Below are positions 18,924-27,926 of a stretch of DNA of 64,000 nt, piece by piece. The notes under the pieces were generated by a model that made no database searches, was not told the DNA's origin, and was given only the letters and a program-made list of their open reading frames with translations. Position 1 is the stretch's first letter. Each line of letters opens with the position of its first letter. The stretch comes from Anaerosolibacter carboniphilus (GTDB lineage Bacteria; Bacillota; Clostridia; Peptostreptococcales; Thermotaleaceae). The stretch lies in contig NZ_JACHEN010000020.1 in assembly GCF_014205875.1 (NCBI RefSeq), forward strand, positions 36,265 to 100,264, given 5' to 3'. The position numbers and the translations under genes are program-made.

Positions 18924-19138
18924 ACCTCCACAAGTAATTTTGGCAAGCTCATTGGCTTACAAAATTATTATGTGCAAAAACCACCCTTAAATACCATGCA
19001 GATAAATCATTCTTTGGAACATATTAGAATGACAATAATATGAAAGCAGTTTATATAAAATTACTGGGAACAAATGTATTTTTCTAAATAACCTTGGCAT
19101 AATAATAACTGAATCCAATATAAAAAGGAGTTGAAATC

Positions 19139-19336
19139 GTGGATAGATTAGCGCTTTTATTGGTAATCATAGGAGCACTGAACTGGGGACTAATTGGTTT
19201 ATTTCGATTCGATTTAGTGGCGGCTCTCCTTGGTGGACAGGCATCCATACTTAGCAGAATCGTATATTCTTTAGTTGGACTCGCTGGTGCCTATTCCATT
19301 AGCTTCTTATTTAGAGAAAGAGAAAAGGTTAGATAA
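19139..19336 (+). CDS. DUF378 family membrane protein
   Basis: 65 residues from a GTG at 19139 behind AAGGAG. Two membrane helices with the family hallmark GALNWGLIGLFRFDLVA in the first half and SRIVYSLVGLAG in the second. Small DUF378 (YuzA-like) proteins are common in spore formers; function unknown. Own terminator downstream. Confidence 0.88.
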   Translation: MDRLALLLVIIGALNWGLIGLFRFDLVAALLGGQASILSRIVYSLVGLAGAYSISFLFREREKVR

Positions 19337-19341
19337 TTATA

Positions 19342-19369
19342 AAAATAGAGGGCAATACCCTCTATTTTT
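19342..19369. terminator. Bidirectional terminator
   Basis: AAAATAGAGGG / CCCTCTATTTTT with a five-base loop between the DUF378 gene and the encapsulin gene. Confidence 0.85.
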
Positions 19370-19374
19370 ATTTA

Positions 19375-20211
19375 TTATTCTATCGTTACAATGGCTTCTG
19401 GCCGCTTGATTCTTAATAGTAATGTTTCAAATACTCTTAAACGATGATTCATTTGTTCTGGCCCTAAGTAAGCAGTTATTAAATCTTGGCCAATGACTAG
19501 ATCCATGTTTTCAGAACCCTTTGCCAAAAGAACAGCTTTGTTTTCTCCTAATACAGGCGTTTTATAGACCTTGGCACCAACTAACTCTTTTACGCGATCT
19601 AGCTCCAAGATTCCAGTACCTTGTTGTAAGCGCTGCATCTGAACATATAAATCAGGACTAACTACCAACACGTAAGGTCCGTAAAAGCCTTTTCTCACCA
19701 ATTTTTCGATTCCTTCCGCTACATCTTTAAAGGCATTTTCACCCTCGCGCCAGTCTCCTTTTCTAAGTATCTGCCTACCCTCTACATTGGTTAAGCCTGG
19801 ATATCCATAGGCTGGATTTCCATTAAAAATAATACTATCTTCCTTCTGACAACAAGCTGTGGCTGCAATCGTTATAGGAGATAATTCTAACGGAAGTCCT
19901 GTTTGTTTACTTCTCTCAATATCTCTCCAAGCAATAGATAGATCCTTATACAGCATAGGAATAGCAACATACTTTCTGCCGCTAATCTTAATAGGGGCAT
20001 CCTCTTCTTCTCCATTAAAGTCCACTTTTGTATCCATATCTACTTCTAAAGCATCTACATGAATACTATCTATCCCTGCTCCTAGGGGACCAAAAATTGG
20101 TATAAACCTTCTACCAATCAACTGTTGCGTAGCTACATTCACCACGACACCGTCCACACGCTCCCATATTTCTCCACCGAATGGTGCATCATCCCGAAAT
20201 AAATGGTCCAT
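19375..20211 (-). CDS. Encapsulin shell protein
   Basis: 278 residues from ATG 20211 (GGAGG seven bases upstream). This is a family 1 encapsulin (linocin M18/HK97-fold): LFRDDAPFGGEIWERVDG opens the N-terminal helix, GRKYVAIPMLYKDLSIAWRD is the E-loop region, and YGPYVLVVSPDLYVQMQR and DLVIGQDLITAYLG are typical P- and A-domain segments. Shell proteins of this kind assemble into protein nanocompartments in the cytoplasm. The gene follows the ferritin-like cargo gene by 11 bases, giving the usual cargo-then-shell operon for iron storage and oxidative-stress defence. Confidence 0.95.
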   Translation of the reverse strand: MDHLFRDDAPFGGEIWERVDGVVVNVATQQLIGRRFIPIFGPLGAGIDSIHVDALEVDMDTKVDFNGEEEDAPIKISGRKYVAIPMLYKDLSIAWRDIERSKQTGLPLELSPITIAATACCQKEDSIIFNGNPAYGYPGLTNVEGRQILRKGDWREGENAFKDVAEGIEKLVRKGFYGPYVLVVSPDLYVQMQRLQQGTGILELDRVKELVGAKVYKTPVLGENKAVLLAKGSENMDLVIGQDLITAYLGPEQMNHRLRVFETLLLRIKRPEAIVTIE

Positions 20212-20222
20212 TTTCACCCCTC

Positions 20223-20588
20223 CTATTCTTCTAATAAACTTCCAACGGTTTTCGCCGGAACATCATTAACATCCAATTTTTTTTCTTCAATTCCTAGCTC
20301 AGCAAGCATTTCTCTTACCTCTTCTTCCCCCTCAGCAAACAACTCACCTTCTCGAGGATCTAAAATTCTCAAGAGTGCCATAAGCTCGCCTATATGGGCT
20401 TTTTCTTCATCTCGAATATCTGCTATCACTTTCTTGGCAATGGGGTTATCCGTTGCCTGAACATGCGCATCATAGATATAGATAGCTTCTAGTTCACCGG
20501 CAATATCTAGTCTTATTGCCTGAATCAGTTCTTCATCACTAATTTTTCTGTTTACATTTGCTCCAAAAGGATTAGCAAAACTTGGCAT
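20223..20588 (-). CDS. Encapsulated ferritin-like protein (EncFtn)
   Basis: 121 residues from ATG 20588 with GGGAGG eight bases upstream. A short two-helix ferritin-like domain: the first helix holds ELIQAIRLDIAGELEAIYIYD and the second IADIRDEEKAHIGELMALL. These carry the E-x~30-ExxH iron ligands of EncFtn, which forms its ferroxidase centre between two subunits. The acidic linker ends in a TVGSLLEE tail, matching the cargo-loading peptide (TVGSL) that docks inside encapsulin. The protein should oxidise ferrous iron and pass it into the shell lumen. Confidence 0.95.
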   Translation of the reverse strand: MPSFANPFGANVNRKISDEELIQAIRLDIAGELEAIYIYDAHVQATDNPIAKKVIADIRDEEKAHIGELMALLRILDPREGELFAEGEEEVREMLAELGIEEKKLDVNDVPAKTVGSLLEE

Positions 20589-20622
20589 ATGTACAACCTC
20601 CCTGTAATGTTTTTCCAATTAA

Positions 20623-20652
20623 ATTATACCCCTTCTGATTCATCCCAATCAA
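20623..20652 (-). promoter_or_regulatory. Probable promoter of the encapsulin operon
   Basis: TTGATT, 18 bases, TATAAT, read on the minus strand 35 bases upstream of the EncFtn start. No convincing Fur or PerR box was seen. Confidence 0.5.
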
Positions 20653-20741
20653 TAATTATTTAAATATTCAAATTTAATTTTTCCATATACCACCTCTGCT
20701 TTCACAACGAAAGAAGTAGAGGGGGTCCTCTACTCCATTCG

Positions 20742-21026
20742 TTATTTAGATAATAGCTCTATGAATTTATCTACTTTTCTACGTTGATCATTGTCGAGTA
20801 ATCCAGACATCTGCTTTAGCATATGAAGTTTCTGGATCATATCCTTCTTTTCCTTTTCTGAAAAACCTTGAGCAAGCTTTTTCATTTCCTTTTCCATTTG
20901 TTCAGGGCTCATTCCGCCATACTGATTCGCTAAATTCGCAAACTGCTTCATTTGATCTTCTGTAGGTTGAATATTTCCTGCCGCCTGAGCCAGTTTCTTA
21001 TTCATCTGACTTAAATTTTTTCTCAT
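20742..21026 (-). CDS. Hypothetical helical protein (94 aa)
   Basis: Start taken at ATG 21026 with GGAGG 12 bases upstream, a rather long spacing. The whole protein is charged helix (QMNKKLAQAAGN, MSPEQMEKEMKKLAQGFSEK, DMIQKLHMLKQMSGLLDNDQ), Lys/Gln/Met-rich, without a signal or membrane segment. It lies between the encapsulin operon and an MFS gene as its own unit. Function unknown. Confidence 0.65.
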   Translation of the reverse strand: MRKNLSQMNKKLAQAAGNIQPTEDQMKQFANLANQYGGMSPEQMEKEMKKLAQGFSEKEKKDMIQKLHMLKQMSGLLDNDQRRKVDKFIELLSK

Positions 21027-21228
21027 TTCTATAAATAGCCTCCTTCCACTCTGGTACCAAGAAAAATACACTATATAGCATCATATGCAGCATCCTTCGA
21101 AAAGGATCTTTTTAAATCACAAGGTATTCATATAAAACCTATATAGCTTCACTTTTCTCCTTTCGCACTAATATAATATGTGAAAAGTATAGATAGGTTA
21201 CGGGTTGTCTTCCCTATTAAAAATAAAA

Positions 21229-21254
21229 AATACAACCCATTCCAGGTTGTATTA
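21229..21254 (-). terminator. Terminator of MFS gene
   Basis: AATACAACC / GGTTGTATT stem downstream of the MFS stop. Confidence 0.65.
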
Positions 21255-21271
21255 CAATATCAACTGATAGA

Positions 21272-22438
21272 TTATTCAGTCTGGTGAGACAATTCTCTTT
21301 TCAATAACAACAGCAGTAGCAATACCATAGATAAGAAGAAAATGATCATACTAAATCCAACAGTTTCATTGAACATATCATTCACCCTTCCAATCAACCA
21401 ATTAGCCGTCATATTGATTACGCTAGAAGCTGTCATCACTACGCCTAGTATACTGTTCAATCCTTTTTTAAAGGACTTTATTAATACCACCATAACCGTT
21501 GGATAAATAATTGAAAAGAAAAACCCTCCGATGGATATGACGATGGTTAGATTTGATCCACCAAATAAACCAATCGTAATACAACACAATGCTGAGAATA
21601 CAAATAAGAATATACTCCGCATATAACCCACTCTCTCTGCAATAAATCCCCCCACCAACCTGCCAACGGTGAATATCATAAAGAATAGAGATAGATAAGA
21701 TGCACTTTCCAGCTCCGACATCCCTTTAGCATATTGCAGATATGTAGCAAACCAGTTGGCCAATCCTACCTCTGAAGCAACATAAAATCCAAATATTAGT
21801 GAAAATAAAATAACCCTTCTATTTTTTAGTATTTCTAGTAGAGAGACTTTCTCTTCTTTCTCTCCCTCCTCAATCTTAGGAAACTTACAGAGGAGAAAAT
21901 AAACAAGAACGCCTCCTACAGGAATAAGACTATAACGATAAATACTCTGCCATGTAAACCCTGCATCCAGCAACCCCCCAGCAAATCGAGGCCCTATGGT
22001 AGCTCCAACACCATAAAAGAAATGCATTAAATTCATCATGATTCCTTGATTTTTTATAAAAATAATTGGGGCCAAAGTACTGGCTCCTATGGTGAGCAGG
22101 CCAATCCCATAACCCAATAAAAGCATGGAAAATACAAACAAATAATAAATGCCAGCCGTTGATATTCCTAGAATCGCTATCAATATAAAGCCAAAACCTG
22201 TTAAGATCACTTTTTTTTGGCCGATTTTATCCGTCATCATTCCACCCGTAAAGGTTGCCAAGATATACCCAAAGGTTGTCACCAACATCATCGTGGCAAT
22301 ACTGGTATAGCTTACCATAAATGCTTCTTTGATAGATGGTATCAATACACCCCTTATATTATCTATACACCCTTGCGCCAGCATCAATCCAAAGGTTAGT
22401 ACAATCAGCATTCGTCGCATTTTATTTTGCATTTCCAT
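21272..22438 (-). CDS. MFS transporter
   Basis: 388 residues from ATG 22438 (GGGGG upstream). Twelve hydrophobic segments; the loop between helices 2 and 3 has GGMMTDKIGQKKVILTGFG, the MFS signature, with its counterpart GGFIAERVGYMRS in the second half. The overall pattern resembles the FucP/sugar-phosphate branch more than drug exporters. Single gene with its own terminator. Substrate unknown. Confidence 0.85.
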   Translation of the reverse strand: MEMQNKMRRMLIVLTFGLMLAQGCIDNIRGVLIPSIKEAFMVSYTSIATMMLVTTFGYILATFTGGMMTDKIGQKKVILTGFGFILIAILGISTAGIYYLFVFSMLLLGYGIGLLTIGASTLAPIIFIKNQGIMMNLMHFFYGVGATIGPRFAGGLLDAGFTWQSIYRYSLIPVGGVLVYFLLCKFPKIEEGEKEEKVSLLEILKNRRVILFSLIFGFYVASEVGLANWFATYLQYAKGMSELESASYLSLFFMIFTVGRLVGGFIAERVGYMRSIFLFVFSALCCITIGLFGGSNLTIVISIGGFFFSIIYPTVMVVLIKSFKKGLNSILGVVMTASSVINMTANWLIGRVNDMFNETVGFSMIIFFLSMVLLLLLLLKRELSHQTE

Positions 22439-22541
22439 TTTGAACCCCCTTTACGATAATCCAGTATCTAATTATACGCCTCCTTCCATCTATTGTAAAT
22501 ATTTATTCATCTTCATATTTTCTCAGATATCAAGTACAAGC

Positions 22542-22569
22542 TAAAAGCTGATCCTGTGATCAGCTTTTA
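22542..22569 (-). terminator. Terminator of sleB-ypeB operon
   Basis: TAAAAGCTGATC / GATCAGCTTTTA stem overlapping the ypeB stop codon. Confidence 0.8.
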
Positions 22570-23913
22570 TAGCATTAATACACCTTCGTCTTTGATAATC
22601 ATTTGAAGAATTTTTTGTTCATCCCCGGTATCGGCATTTATATAGATTAAGAAAGTATCCTGTTTGTATTTAGCTTTAAATTCATAACAAAGGATTTCAC
22701 TGCCACCTTCTGTAGGGATTATCGCCAGCCTTGGTTCAGATACATCTGCAGCCATGCTGATTTTTTCTCTGGCTTCCTCTGCTGTAATCTTCGGTGGATC
22801 AATATTTCTTTCATAGTTGTTCGATAAAAAACCCTCCGCTTCAAAGCCAACAATCTTTCCCTCATCTAACCCTACCTTTACCTTGATCAGATCGGGATAT
22901 ATGACAATATCATTTTGTTGATACGCAAAATTAATAACCATTTGCCCATCATACTGAACAGAATATGTAGGAATCATTTGCTGATAACCTTTGTTTTTCA
23001 GAAACGCTTGTGCAATTTGGATGCCTTGTTCCTCCGAAAGCTTGGCCTCACCTATATTACCAGCATCCAACATCCATATGACTTTTCCTCCAGTCTTTGT
23101 GATCGCCATAGTAAGATCATGATTCGCTTCTCCAGTCCTAGGTTTCAAGCTCACCACATAAGCAGGCATTCTGGTATCATTCAAATCTCCTAGCACATTG
23201 GCTTCATATTTTGTACCATCATTGACAAAGGATTCTGCGATTCGTTCAATCTCATTTTGATTGATTTGCTTACCTTGCAAACGAGGTTTTTTTCGTTTTA
23301 AATGTTCCGAAAAAGGTCCATCATAAATTAATTCTGGATATTCCCTCATTTTCTCTTCCATGTTTACAAAACTGGTAGTGAGCATATTGGCATTCGTCTC
23401 TTTTAACTGTTGGTTTGCCTTTCTAGCTAACTCCCCTATTCTGGTGCCCCCATTGGCAATCTGGCCTTGAAGTTCAATCAACTGCTGAGATAAATAATTC
23501 GCATAATTATGCAGTTCTTCCAGCGTATCCGTTTCAGTTTGATCTAGAGGTTTCCCATCAAGATTTTTTCTTGCCAGCGACATGCTTAAATCGCCTACCT
23601 GACTGAGGAATTTCTGGGTCTTACTTACATTGCTATGATCTATAGGAAGCTGACTCAGCTTTTCCTGTGCATCATAGCTTAGATGCATGATATCGGTAAA
23701 AAGCATGACATTCTGCTTCGGTGTGCCTGTGACCATCGCCTTAGCCAAAGACACCTGGATGTTCTCGACATCCACAATCATATCATAAAACATCCGTTGA
23801 AACTGATTTTCCAAATAAATATTATGCTCCATATTCTCTTGATACTGCTGATAGCCCCATATGCCTGATCCGACTAAGGCTATAGCTAAAACAATCATCA
23901 GTCCTCTGCGCAT
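22567..23913 (-). CDS. ypeB: Spore germination protein YpeB
   Basis: 448 residues. An N-terminal membrane helix (about 5-20) is followed by a helical N-terminal domain (to about 210) and a C-terminal part with repeated PepSY-like modules (YEANVLGDLNDTRMPAYVVSL; KITAEEAREKIS). YpeB is needed to place and stabilise the cortex-lytic enzyme SleB in the dormant spore. The sleB gene lies 15 bases upstream on the same strand, the conserved pairing, and the operon should be under forespore control; the promoter was not resolved. Confidence 0.93.
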   Translation of the reverse strand: MRRGLMIVLAIALVGSGIWGYQQYQENMEHNIYLENQFQRMFYDMIVDVENIQVSLAKAMVTGTPKQNVMLFTDIMHLSYDAQEKLSQLPIDHSNVSKTQKFLSQVGDLSMSLARKNLDGKPLDQTETDTLEELHNYANYLSQQLIELQGQIANGGTRIGELARKANQQLKETNANMLTTSFVNMEEKMREYPELIYDGPFSEHLKRKKPRLQGKQINQNEIERIAESFVNDGTKYEANVLGDLNDTRMPAYVVSLKPRTGEANHDLTMAITKTGGKVIWMLDAGNIGEAKLSEEQGIQIAQAFLKNKGYQQMIPTYSVQYDGQMVINFAYQQNDIVIYPDLIKVKVGLDEGKIVGFEAEGFLSNNYERNIDPPKITAEEAREKISMAADVSEPRLAIIPTEGGSEILCYEFKAKYKQDTFLIYINADTGDEQKILQMIIKDEGVLML

Positions 23914-23928
23914 TCCACCACCTCTTTC

Positions 23929-24819
23929 CTAATTATGGGCAAACCAATGCTTTCCAATCTTTACAGTAGGCGTTCTAGTCCAGATCCATTTACTAGTAGC
24001 TGTTGCTGGATTCCAATAATAAATGGCTCCTCCTGTTGGATCCCATCCATTTAATGCATCTCTTGCCGCCTTGAAAGATGTATCATTTGGTGAAAGATAG
24101 ATTTGTCCATCGTCAACAGCTGTAAAAGCTAGAGGTTGATAAATAACGCCAGCGATGGAATTAGGAAAGGAAGGATGTCGTACTCGATTTAAAATTACAG
24201 CACCTACTGCAACCTGGCCCGCATAAGGCTCCCCTCTGGCTTCTCCATGAATTGCCATTGCCAATAGTCTTACATCATCATTTCTTGATACCCCCCTACT
24301 GGTTGGCGCATAGGCAGTAGTTGTTCCTCCAGTTGGAAGACCTAATGCCTTTTTCGTTTGGGCGCCAATGATTCCATCAGCTGTCAGCCCATTTTTTCGT
24401 TGAAATCTTTTTATGGCATCTCCTGTCCGTGACCCATAGATTCCATCAATCGCTCCAGCATAGTAGCCCCATTGTTTTAACTTCCGCTGGGCCGCCCGTA
24501 CCGTTTCATCTACTTTCACAGATGTAGTTGTTGTAGAAATGCCTATTGCACGTTTGGTTGCGGGACCCACCTTCCCATCGGCATTTAGGCCATTTTTTCT
24601 CTGAAATTGAACCACAGCTCGATAGGTTCCTGCTCCAAAAACTCCATCTACTGCTCCTGTATAATAACCCCATTGCTTGAGCTTTGTCTGTACTTGCCGT
24701 ACTTCGTTTCCCCTTGAACCCCAAGAAAGACTCCCTGCAAAAATTGTTTCGATAAATATCATGCTAAAAACGAATGTAATCATCAAAGCAAAGCAAACAA
24801 TCTTTGCTACTTTTTTCAT
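23929..24819 (-). CDS. sleB: Spore cortex-lytic enzyme SleB
   Basis: 296 residues from ATG 24819 (GGAGG seven bases upstream, better than the ATG at 24837). Signal peptide to about residue 24, then two peptidoglycan-binding-1 repeats (GSRGNEVRQVQTKLKQWGYY near 30; AQRKLKQWGYYAGAIDGIYG near 105). The hydrolase-2 domain begins with DVRLLAMAIHGEARGEPYAG, whose glutamate is the catalytic residue of the lytic transglycosylase, and ends in KIGKHWFAHN. SleB degrades muramic-lactam cortex peptidoglycan in germination. Confidence 0.95.
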   Translation of the reverse strand: MKKVAKIVCFALMITFVFSMIFIETIFAGSLSWGSRGNEVRQVQTKLKQWGYYTGAVDGVFGAGTYRAVVQFQRKNGLNADGKVGPATKRAIGISTTTTSVKVDETVRAAQRKLKQWGYYAGAIDGIYGSRTGDAIKRFQRKNGLTADGIIGAQTKKALGLPTGGTTTAYAPTSRGVSRNDDVRLLAMAIHGEARGEPYAGQVAVGAVILNRVRHPSFPNSIAGVIYQPLAFTAVDDGQIYLSPNDTSFKAARDALNGWDPTGGAIYYWNPATATSKWIWTRTPTVKIGKHWFAHN

Positions 24820-24895
24820 CTTCTGTCCTCCTTCCATGAACTAATTTTATTTTTCCTTATTCATCTGTCATTTATTCTTTCCTTGCACCAATGCA

Positions 24896-24935
24896 AAAAG
24901 AAAGTGAGTCAATCTTCATTGACCCACTTTCTTTT
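24896..24935 (-). terminator. Hairpin, terminator of flavodiiron remnant
   Basis: 18-base stem AAAAGAAAGTG-type / CACTTTCTTTT around CTTC, with a T run. Confidence 0.75.
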
Positions 24936-24958
24936 CGACGTTAGCTTTCTTTTCTATA

Positions 24959-25348
24959 TCATTTTTCCATCTCTTTACCATAGGCATAACAAGCTTTCAG
25001 ATCTTCTGCTGTAGGCACATATTTGACCTGTAATCCTTCCTTGACCAACTGAATCCCTGCTTCCTTCAATTTTCTCTCTATATTTGCTATAGCGCTCTTC
25101 CCCCATCCATAGGAACCAAAGGATGCATCAATCTTATTTCTTGGTTTTAATCCCATGAGTTCCTCCAAGAAGTGAGCTACCTGGGAAATCATTGTATTGT
25201 TAATGGTAGATGATGCTACCAAAACAGCCTTTGCATCTAATATATCCGTAATGATATCATTCCCATCATCAAAAAAATAATGGCCTTCGCCATTATTTTT
25301 AAAAACACATAAAAATTTATGAACTTTGTAACGGATTTTTGAGGCCAT
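24959..25348 (-). pseudogene. Remnant of a flavodiiron protein (flavodoxin domain only)
   Basis: The last 100 of 129 residues match the flavodoxin half of FprA-type flavodiiron proteins: DIITDILDAKAVLVASSTIN, then QVAHFLEELMGLKPRNK, FGSYGWGKSA and LQVKYVPTAEDLKACYAYGK. The N-terminal diiron (metallo-beta-lactamase) domain of about 250 residues is absent and the first 28 residues are unrelated. In the FMN loop the expected G-S-P-T-I-N reads A-S-S-T-I-N. No good ribosome site precedes it. A decayed fragment of an O2/NO reductase gene is the best reading. Confidence 0.8.
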
Positions 25349-25404
25349 AATTTTCTATGTATTTTATAAATGTCTTCCTTTACAAATCTTCGATGAAGAC
25401 CTTT

Positions 25405-25506
25405 TTACTGTACTAACAGTTTACTTATGTTCGTAATTCCAGCCGTAAGACCAGAAATTAATACGAAAAACATAAAACCTACAATCAAAGTTTTAATCTT
25501 ATTCAT
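25405..25506 (-). CDS. Small membrane protein (33 aa)
   Basis: ATG 25506 preceded by AAGGAG. One hydrophobic helix (LIVGFMFFVLISGLTAGI) with a basic N-terminus. Single-pass peptide of unknown function, possibly a small spore or membrane peptide. Confidence 0.5.
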   Translation of the reverse strand: MNKIKTLIVGFMFFVLISGLTAGITNISKLLVQ

Positions 25507-25798
25507 TGTCTTTCTCCTTCTTACCAAAAATAATGTATCATGACTTCTATATTATTCACAGAAAAATACTGCTTTATTCTTCAACATAAAAAAAATCTGA
25601 AAAAACTTCAAATCACTTTCATCGTATTATCTTTGTCTCCCCACATTCCTTACCCCTATGATATATATACCATATTAGACAGCCTTTAATCAATTACATT
25701 TGTATTACAAATTCTATGATAAAACGTCATAAAACCAACTCAGGCCTGCATTTTATGCAGTTAATAGGTAATTTGAACCAAAAATATTGATGAATAAA

Positions 25799-25957
25799 GG
25801 ACAAAGTTGCCTATCGGCAATTTGTTTTCGCTAGGAAACCCTAGGTTTCCTTCGACGCCTGCAATGCAGGCTGAGCACCTTCCTAAATACGGCAAAGGGG
25901 AATCCCCTCTGCACACCCCATATAAAGGAAATTGAAAACCATAATTTCCTTTATATT
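25799..25957. repeat. Structured dispersed repeat, copy 1
   Basis: About 80% identical over 159 bases to 40415-40572, in the same orientation. Four or five local inverted repeats are kept: TTGCC/GGCAA, AGGAAACC/GGTTTCCT, GCCTGC/GCAGGC, AGGGG/CCCCT and the 14-bp ATATAAAGGAAATT / AATTTCCTTTATAT. Substitutions between copies partly preserve pairing. It lies downstream of the peptidoglycan-binding gene. Could be a structured RNA or a small non-autonomous mobile element. The rest of the gap 25507-25994 holds nothing recognised. Confidence 0.8.
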
Positions 25958-25964
25958 AAAAAAA

Positions 25965-25983
25965 GACCCGATTTCTCGAGTCT
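25965..25983 (-). terminator. Short hairpin, terminator of PG-binding gene
   Basis: GACTCGAGAAATCGGGTC stem on the minus strand followed by T-rich sequence, just after the stop at 25995. Confidence 0.55.
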
Positions 25984-25994
25984 AATCATACTTG

Positions 25995-26816
25995 CTATTT
26001 TAAACCTGCTGCACGCTGAATGGCTTGCTGGTGCTGAGGATCGACTTTATCATCCTTGTGTCTCAAGCTATTCTTAAAGTGCAAATCAATATGTCCATCC
26101 ATGCCATTGTCTTTTATAAAATCAAAATTGTATCCACTGCCATAGCCACCACTTCGTCCAGATACATTTGTACCTCCCGCTGCTGAGTCTACGCCTGCAT
26201 GAGGCATTGCTGTCATAGAAGCCGCTATGGTCTGATCTCCTGTATAAACCAGTACAGGCCTTCTATCCCAGCTAAATCCTCCCCAAATACTTTTTATGAC
26301 GGCAGTATCTTCTTTGCTTAAGGTTTCAACATCAGCATGATTGGTTCCAGCAGTTACCTGTACCTTGAAAGTCTTGCCTGTATCCAGATCTTCAATAGTA
26401 AGTATATCGTTTCGGCTAATCATTTTGGATACTTCACTCCACCAATCTAAATAGGCCCCGCTGCTTCTTCTTGAGCCCCTACTTACGACTTGGCTATTGT
26501 TCGTACCATCGATCAATCCCAACGCGACCATCTTAGAAATCGTCCCTTTACCAACGATTCCATCAGCCTCTAGCCCATACTTTTTTTGAAAATCCTCCAC
26601 CGCCTTTTTTGTGACAGAACCAAAGTATGTAGTCGTCTTGTCATTCTTAAACACGCCGTCCTTTTTTAGCGCTGCTTGGATGATTTGCACATCTCCGTGG
26701 GTCATGCCTTGCTTGTAAACATTCTGAGAAAGGCTTGTCCCCTCAGCAGCCCATGCACTTGCACTAAAACCAACAAACACCACTAGTAAAACAAAAACCC
26801 TTAAAGCCATTTTCAT
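25995..26816 (-). CDS. Secreted peptidoglycan-binding domain protein
   Basis: 273 residues from ATG 26816, eight bases after GGAGG (the ATG at 26855 lacks this). Signal peptide cleaved after about residue 23 (SASAWAAE). Residues 35-95 form a peptidoglycan-binding-1 domain (TYFGSVTKKAVEDFQKKYGL, DGIVGKGTISKMVALG). A Ser/Arg linker leads to a C-terminal domain of about 150 residues (ILTIEDLDTGKTFKVQVTAG, GYNFDFIKDNGMDGHIDLHF) seen in other clostridial wall proteins but without assigned activity. A wall-associated role, perhaps in spores, is likely. Confidence 0.8.
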   Translation of the reverse strand: MKMALRVFVLLVVFVGFSASAWAAEGTSLSQNVYKQGMTHGDVQIIQAALKKDGVFKNDKTTTYFGSVTKKAVEDFQKKYGLEADGIVGKGTISKMVALGLIDGTNNSQVVSRGSRRSSGAYLDWWSEVSKMISRNDILTIEDLDTGKTFKVQVTAGTNHADVETLSKEDTAVIKSIWGGFSWDRRPVLVYTGDQTIAASMTAMPHAGVDSAAGGTNVSGRSGGYGSGYNFDFIKDNGMDGHIDLHFKNSLRHKDDKVDPQHQQAIQRAAGLK

Positions 26817-27041
26817 TAGTCTTTCCTCCTTACTCTCGCATAGCTGCACCCACAATCTACACGAAAAATAATTTGTTAGTACCTAATACCTAGATGATAC
26901 TATATCATTTTTGGTTAACATAAATCAAGTTATTTTCTCTATTGGCTATATTTTCCTGAAACTTTTATCACCTTTTTACGTCTTTTATGTTAACCACTGC
27001 TTATAGAATACGGGAATAATTTATATTTAGGGCCTATACAT

Positions 27042-27084
27042 AAAAGAAAAACTGTTGGATTTATTATCCAACAGTTTTTCTTTT
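27042..27084. terminator. Strong terminator of tcdA
   Basis: 19-base perfect stem (AAAACTGTTGGAT / ATCCAACAGTTTT core), five-base loop, long T run. Confidence 0.85.
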
Positions 27085-27093
27085 ATATACATT

Positions 27094-27846
27094 CTACATG
27101 CCAATAAGATCTCTTACCACCACAGAGGCAATGATTAAACCGGCCACAGAAGGTACAAATCCGATGCTGCCAGGAATCTGATGTCTCACTGTACAGGTTC
27201 TGTCCTTATTTGGACAGATGCAATTTGTCTTGCAATCTGCATTAATCTGCTTAGGTTCAATGGGTTCTTCCTTAGAATATACCACCTTGAGGCTTTCCAC
27301 TCCCCTTTTTCTCAATTCCTTCCGCATCACCTTTGCCAAGGGGCAAATAGAGGTTTTGTATATATCCGTCACTTCAAATCGCGTAGGGTCCAATTTGTTG
27401 CCAGCTCCCATGCTGCTGATAATTTTAATTCCTCTTTTTGAGCAACGCTCAACCAAATCTAATTTAGCAGTGACCATATCAATGGCATCAATTACATAGT
27501 CATAATCATCTGAAAGAAGCTGTTCTGCTGTTTCAGCCGTATAAAGCATCTTGTGAGTTTCAATGGTAGCCTTGGGATTGATTTCCAATACTCTTTCCTT
27601 CATCACATCTACTTTTGACTTCCCTACTGTACTGCGTAAAGCGTGAATCTGTCGATTGATATTGGTAAGACATATATCATCATCATCCACTAGAACAAAA
27701 CTACCTACACCTGTTCTAGCCAATCCTTCCACTGCAAAGGTACCTACGCCACCTATTCCAAAAACAGCAACCTTACTATTCTTTAATTTCTCTAAATTTT
27801 CCGTTCCAATAATCAACTCACTACGTGAGAATGCATGTAATCCCAT
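27094..27846 (-). CDS. tcdA: tRNA threonylcarbamoyladenosine dehydratase (TcdA/YgdL)
   Basis: 250 residues from ATG 27846, six bases after GGAGG. E1-like ThiF fold: VAVFGIGGVGTFAVEGLART is the ATP-binding glycine loop, DDDDICLTNINRQIHA the adenylating motif and DAIDMVTAKLDLVERC the conserved aspartate region. The family's CPLAKVMRKELRKRG and QIPGSIGFVPSVAGLIIAS are present. The Cys pairs in the CKTNCICPNKDRTC segment are typical of clostridial forms. It cyclises t6A37 to ct6A in ANN-decoding tRNAs using ATP. Monocistronic. Confidence 0.9.
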   Translation of the reverse strand: MGLHAFSRSELIIGTENLEKLKNSKVAVFGIGGVGTFAVEGLARTGVGSFVLVDDDDICLTNINRQIHALRSTVGKSKVDVMKERVLEINPKATIETHKMLYTAETAEQLLSDDYDYVIDAIDMVTAKLDLVERCSKRGIKIISSMGAGNKLDPTRFEVTDIYKTSICPLAKVMRKELRKRGVESLKVVYSKEEPIEPKQINADCKTNCICPNKDRTCTVRHQIPGSIGFVPSVAGLIIASVVVRDLIGM

Positions 27847-27926
27847 TTTTTTCCTCCTTCGTAAAGCTATTTCCTTCATATAAAGCAATTGCTACTCACT
27901 GATTATATAGGGGATTTTCTATAAAA

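Noticed and set aside
20640..20690. Fur or PerR box before the encapsulin operon
   Set aside because: The AT-rich sequence matches neither consensus beyond what base composition explains.
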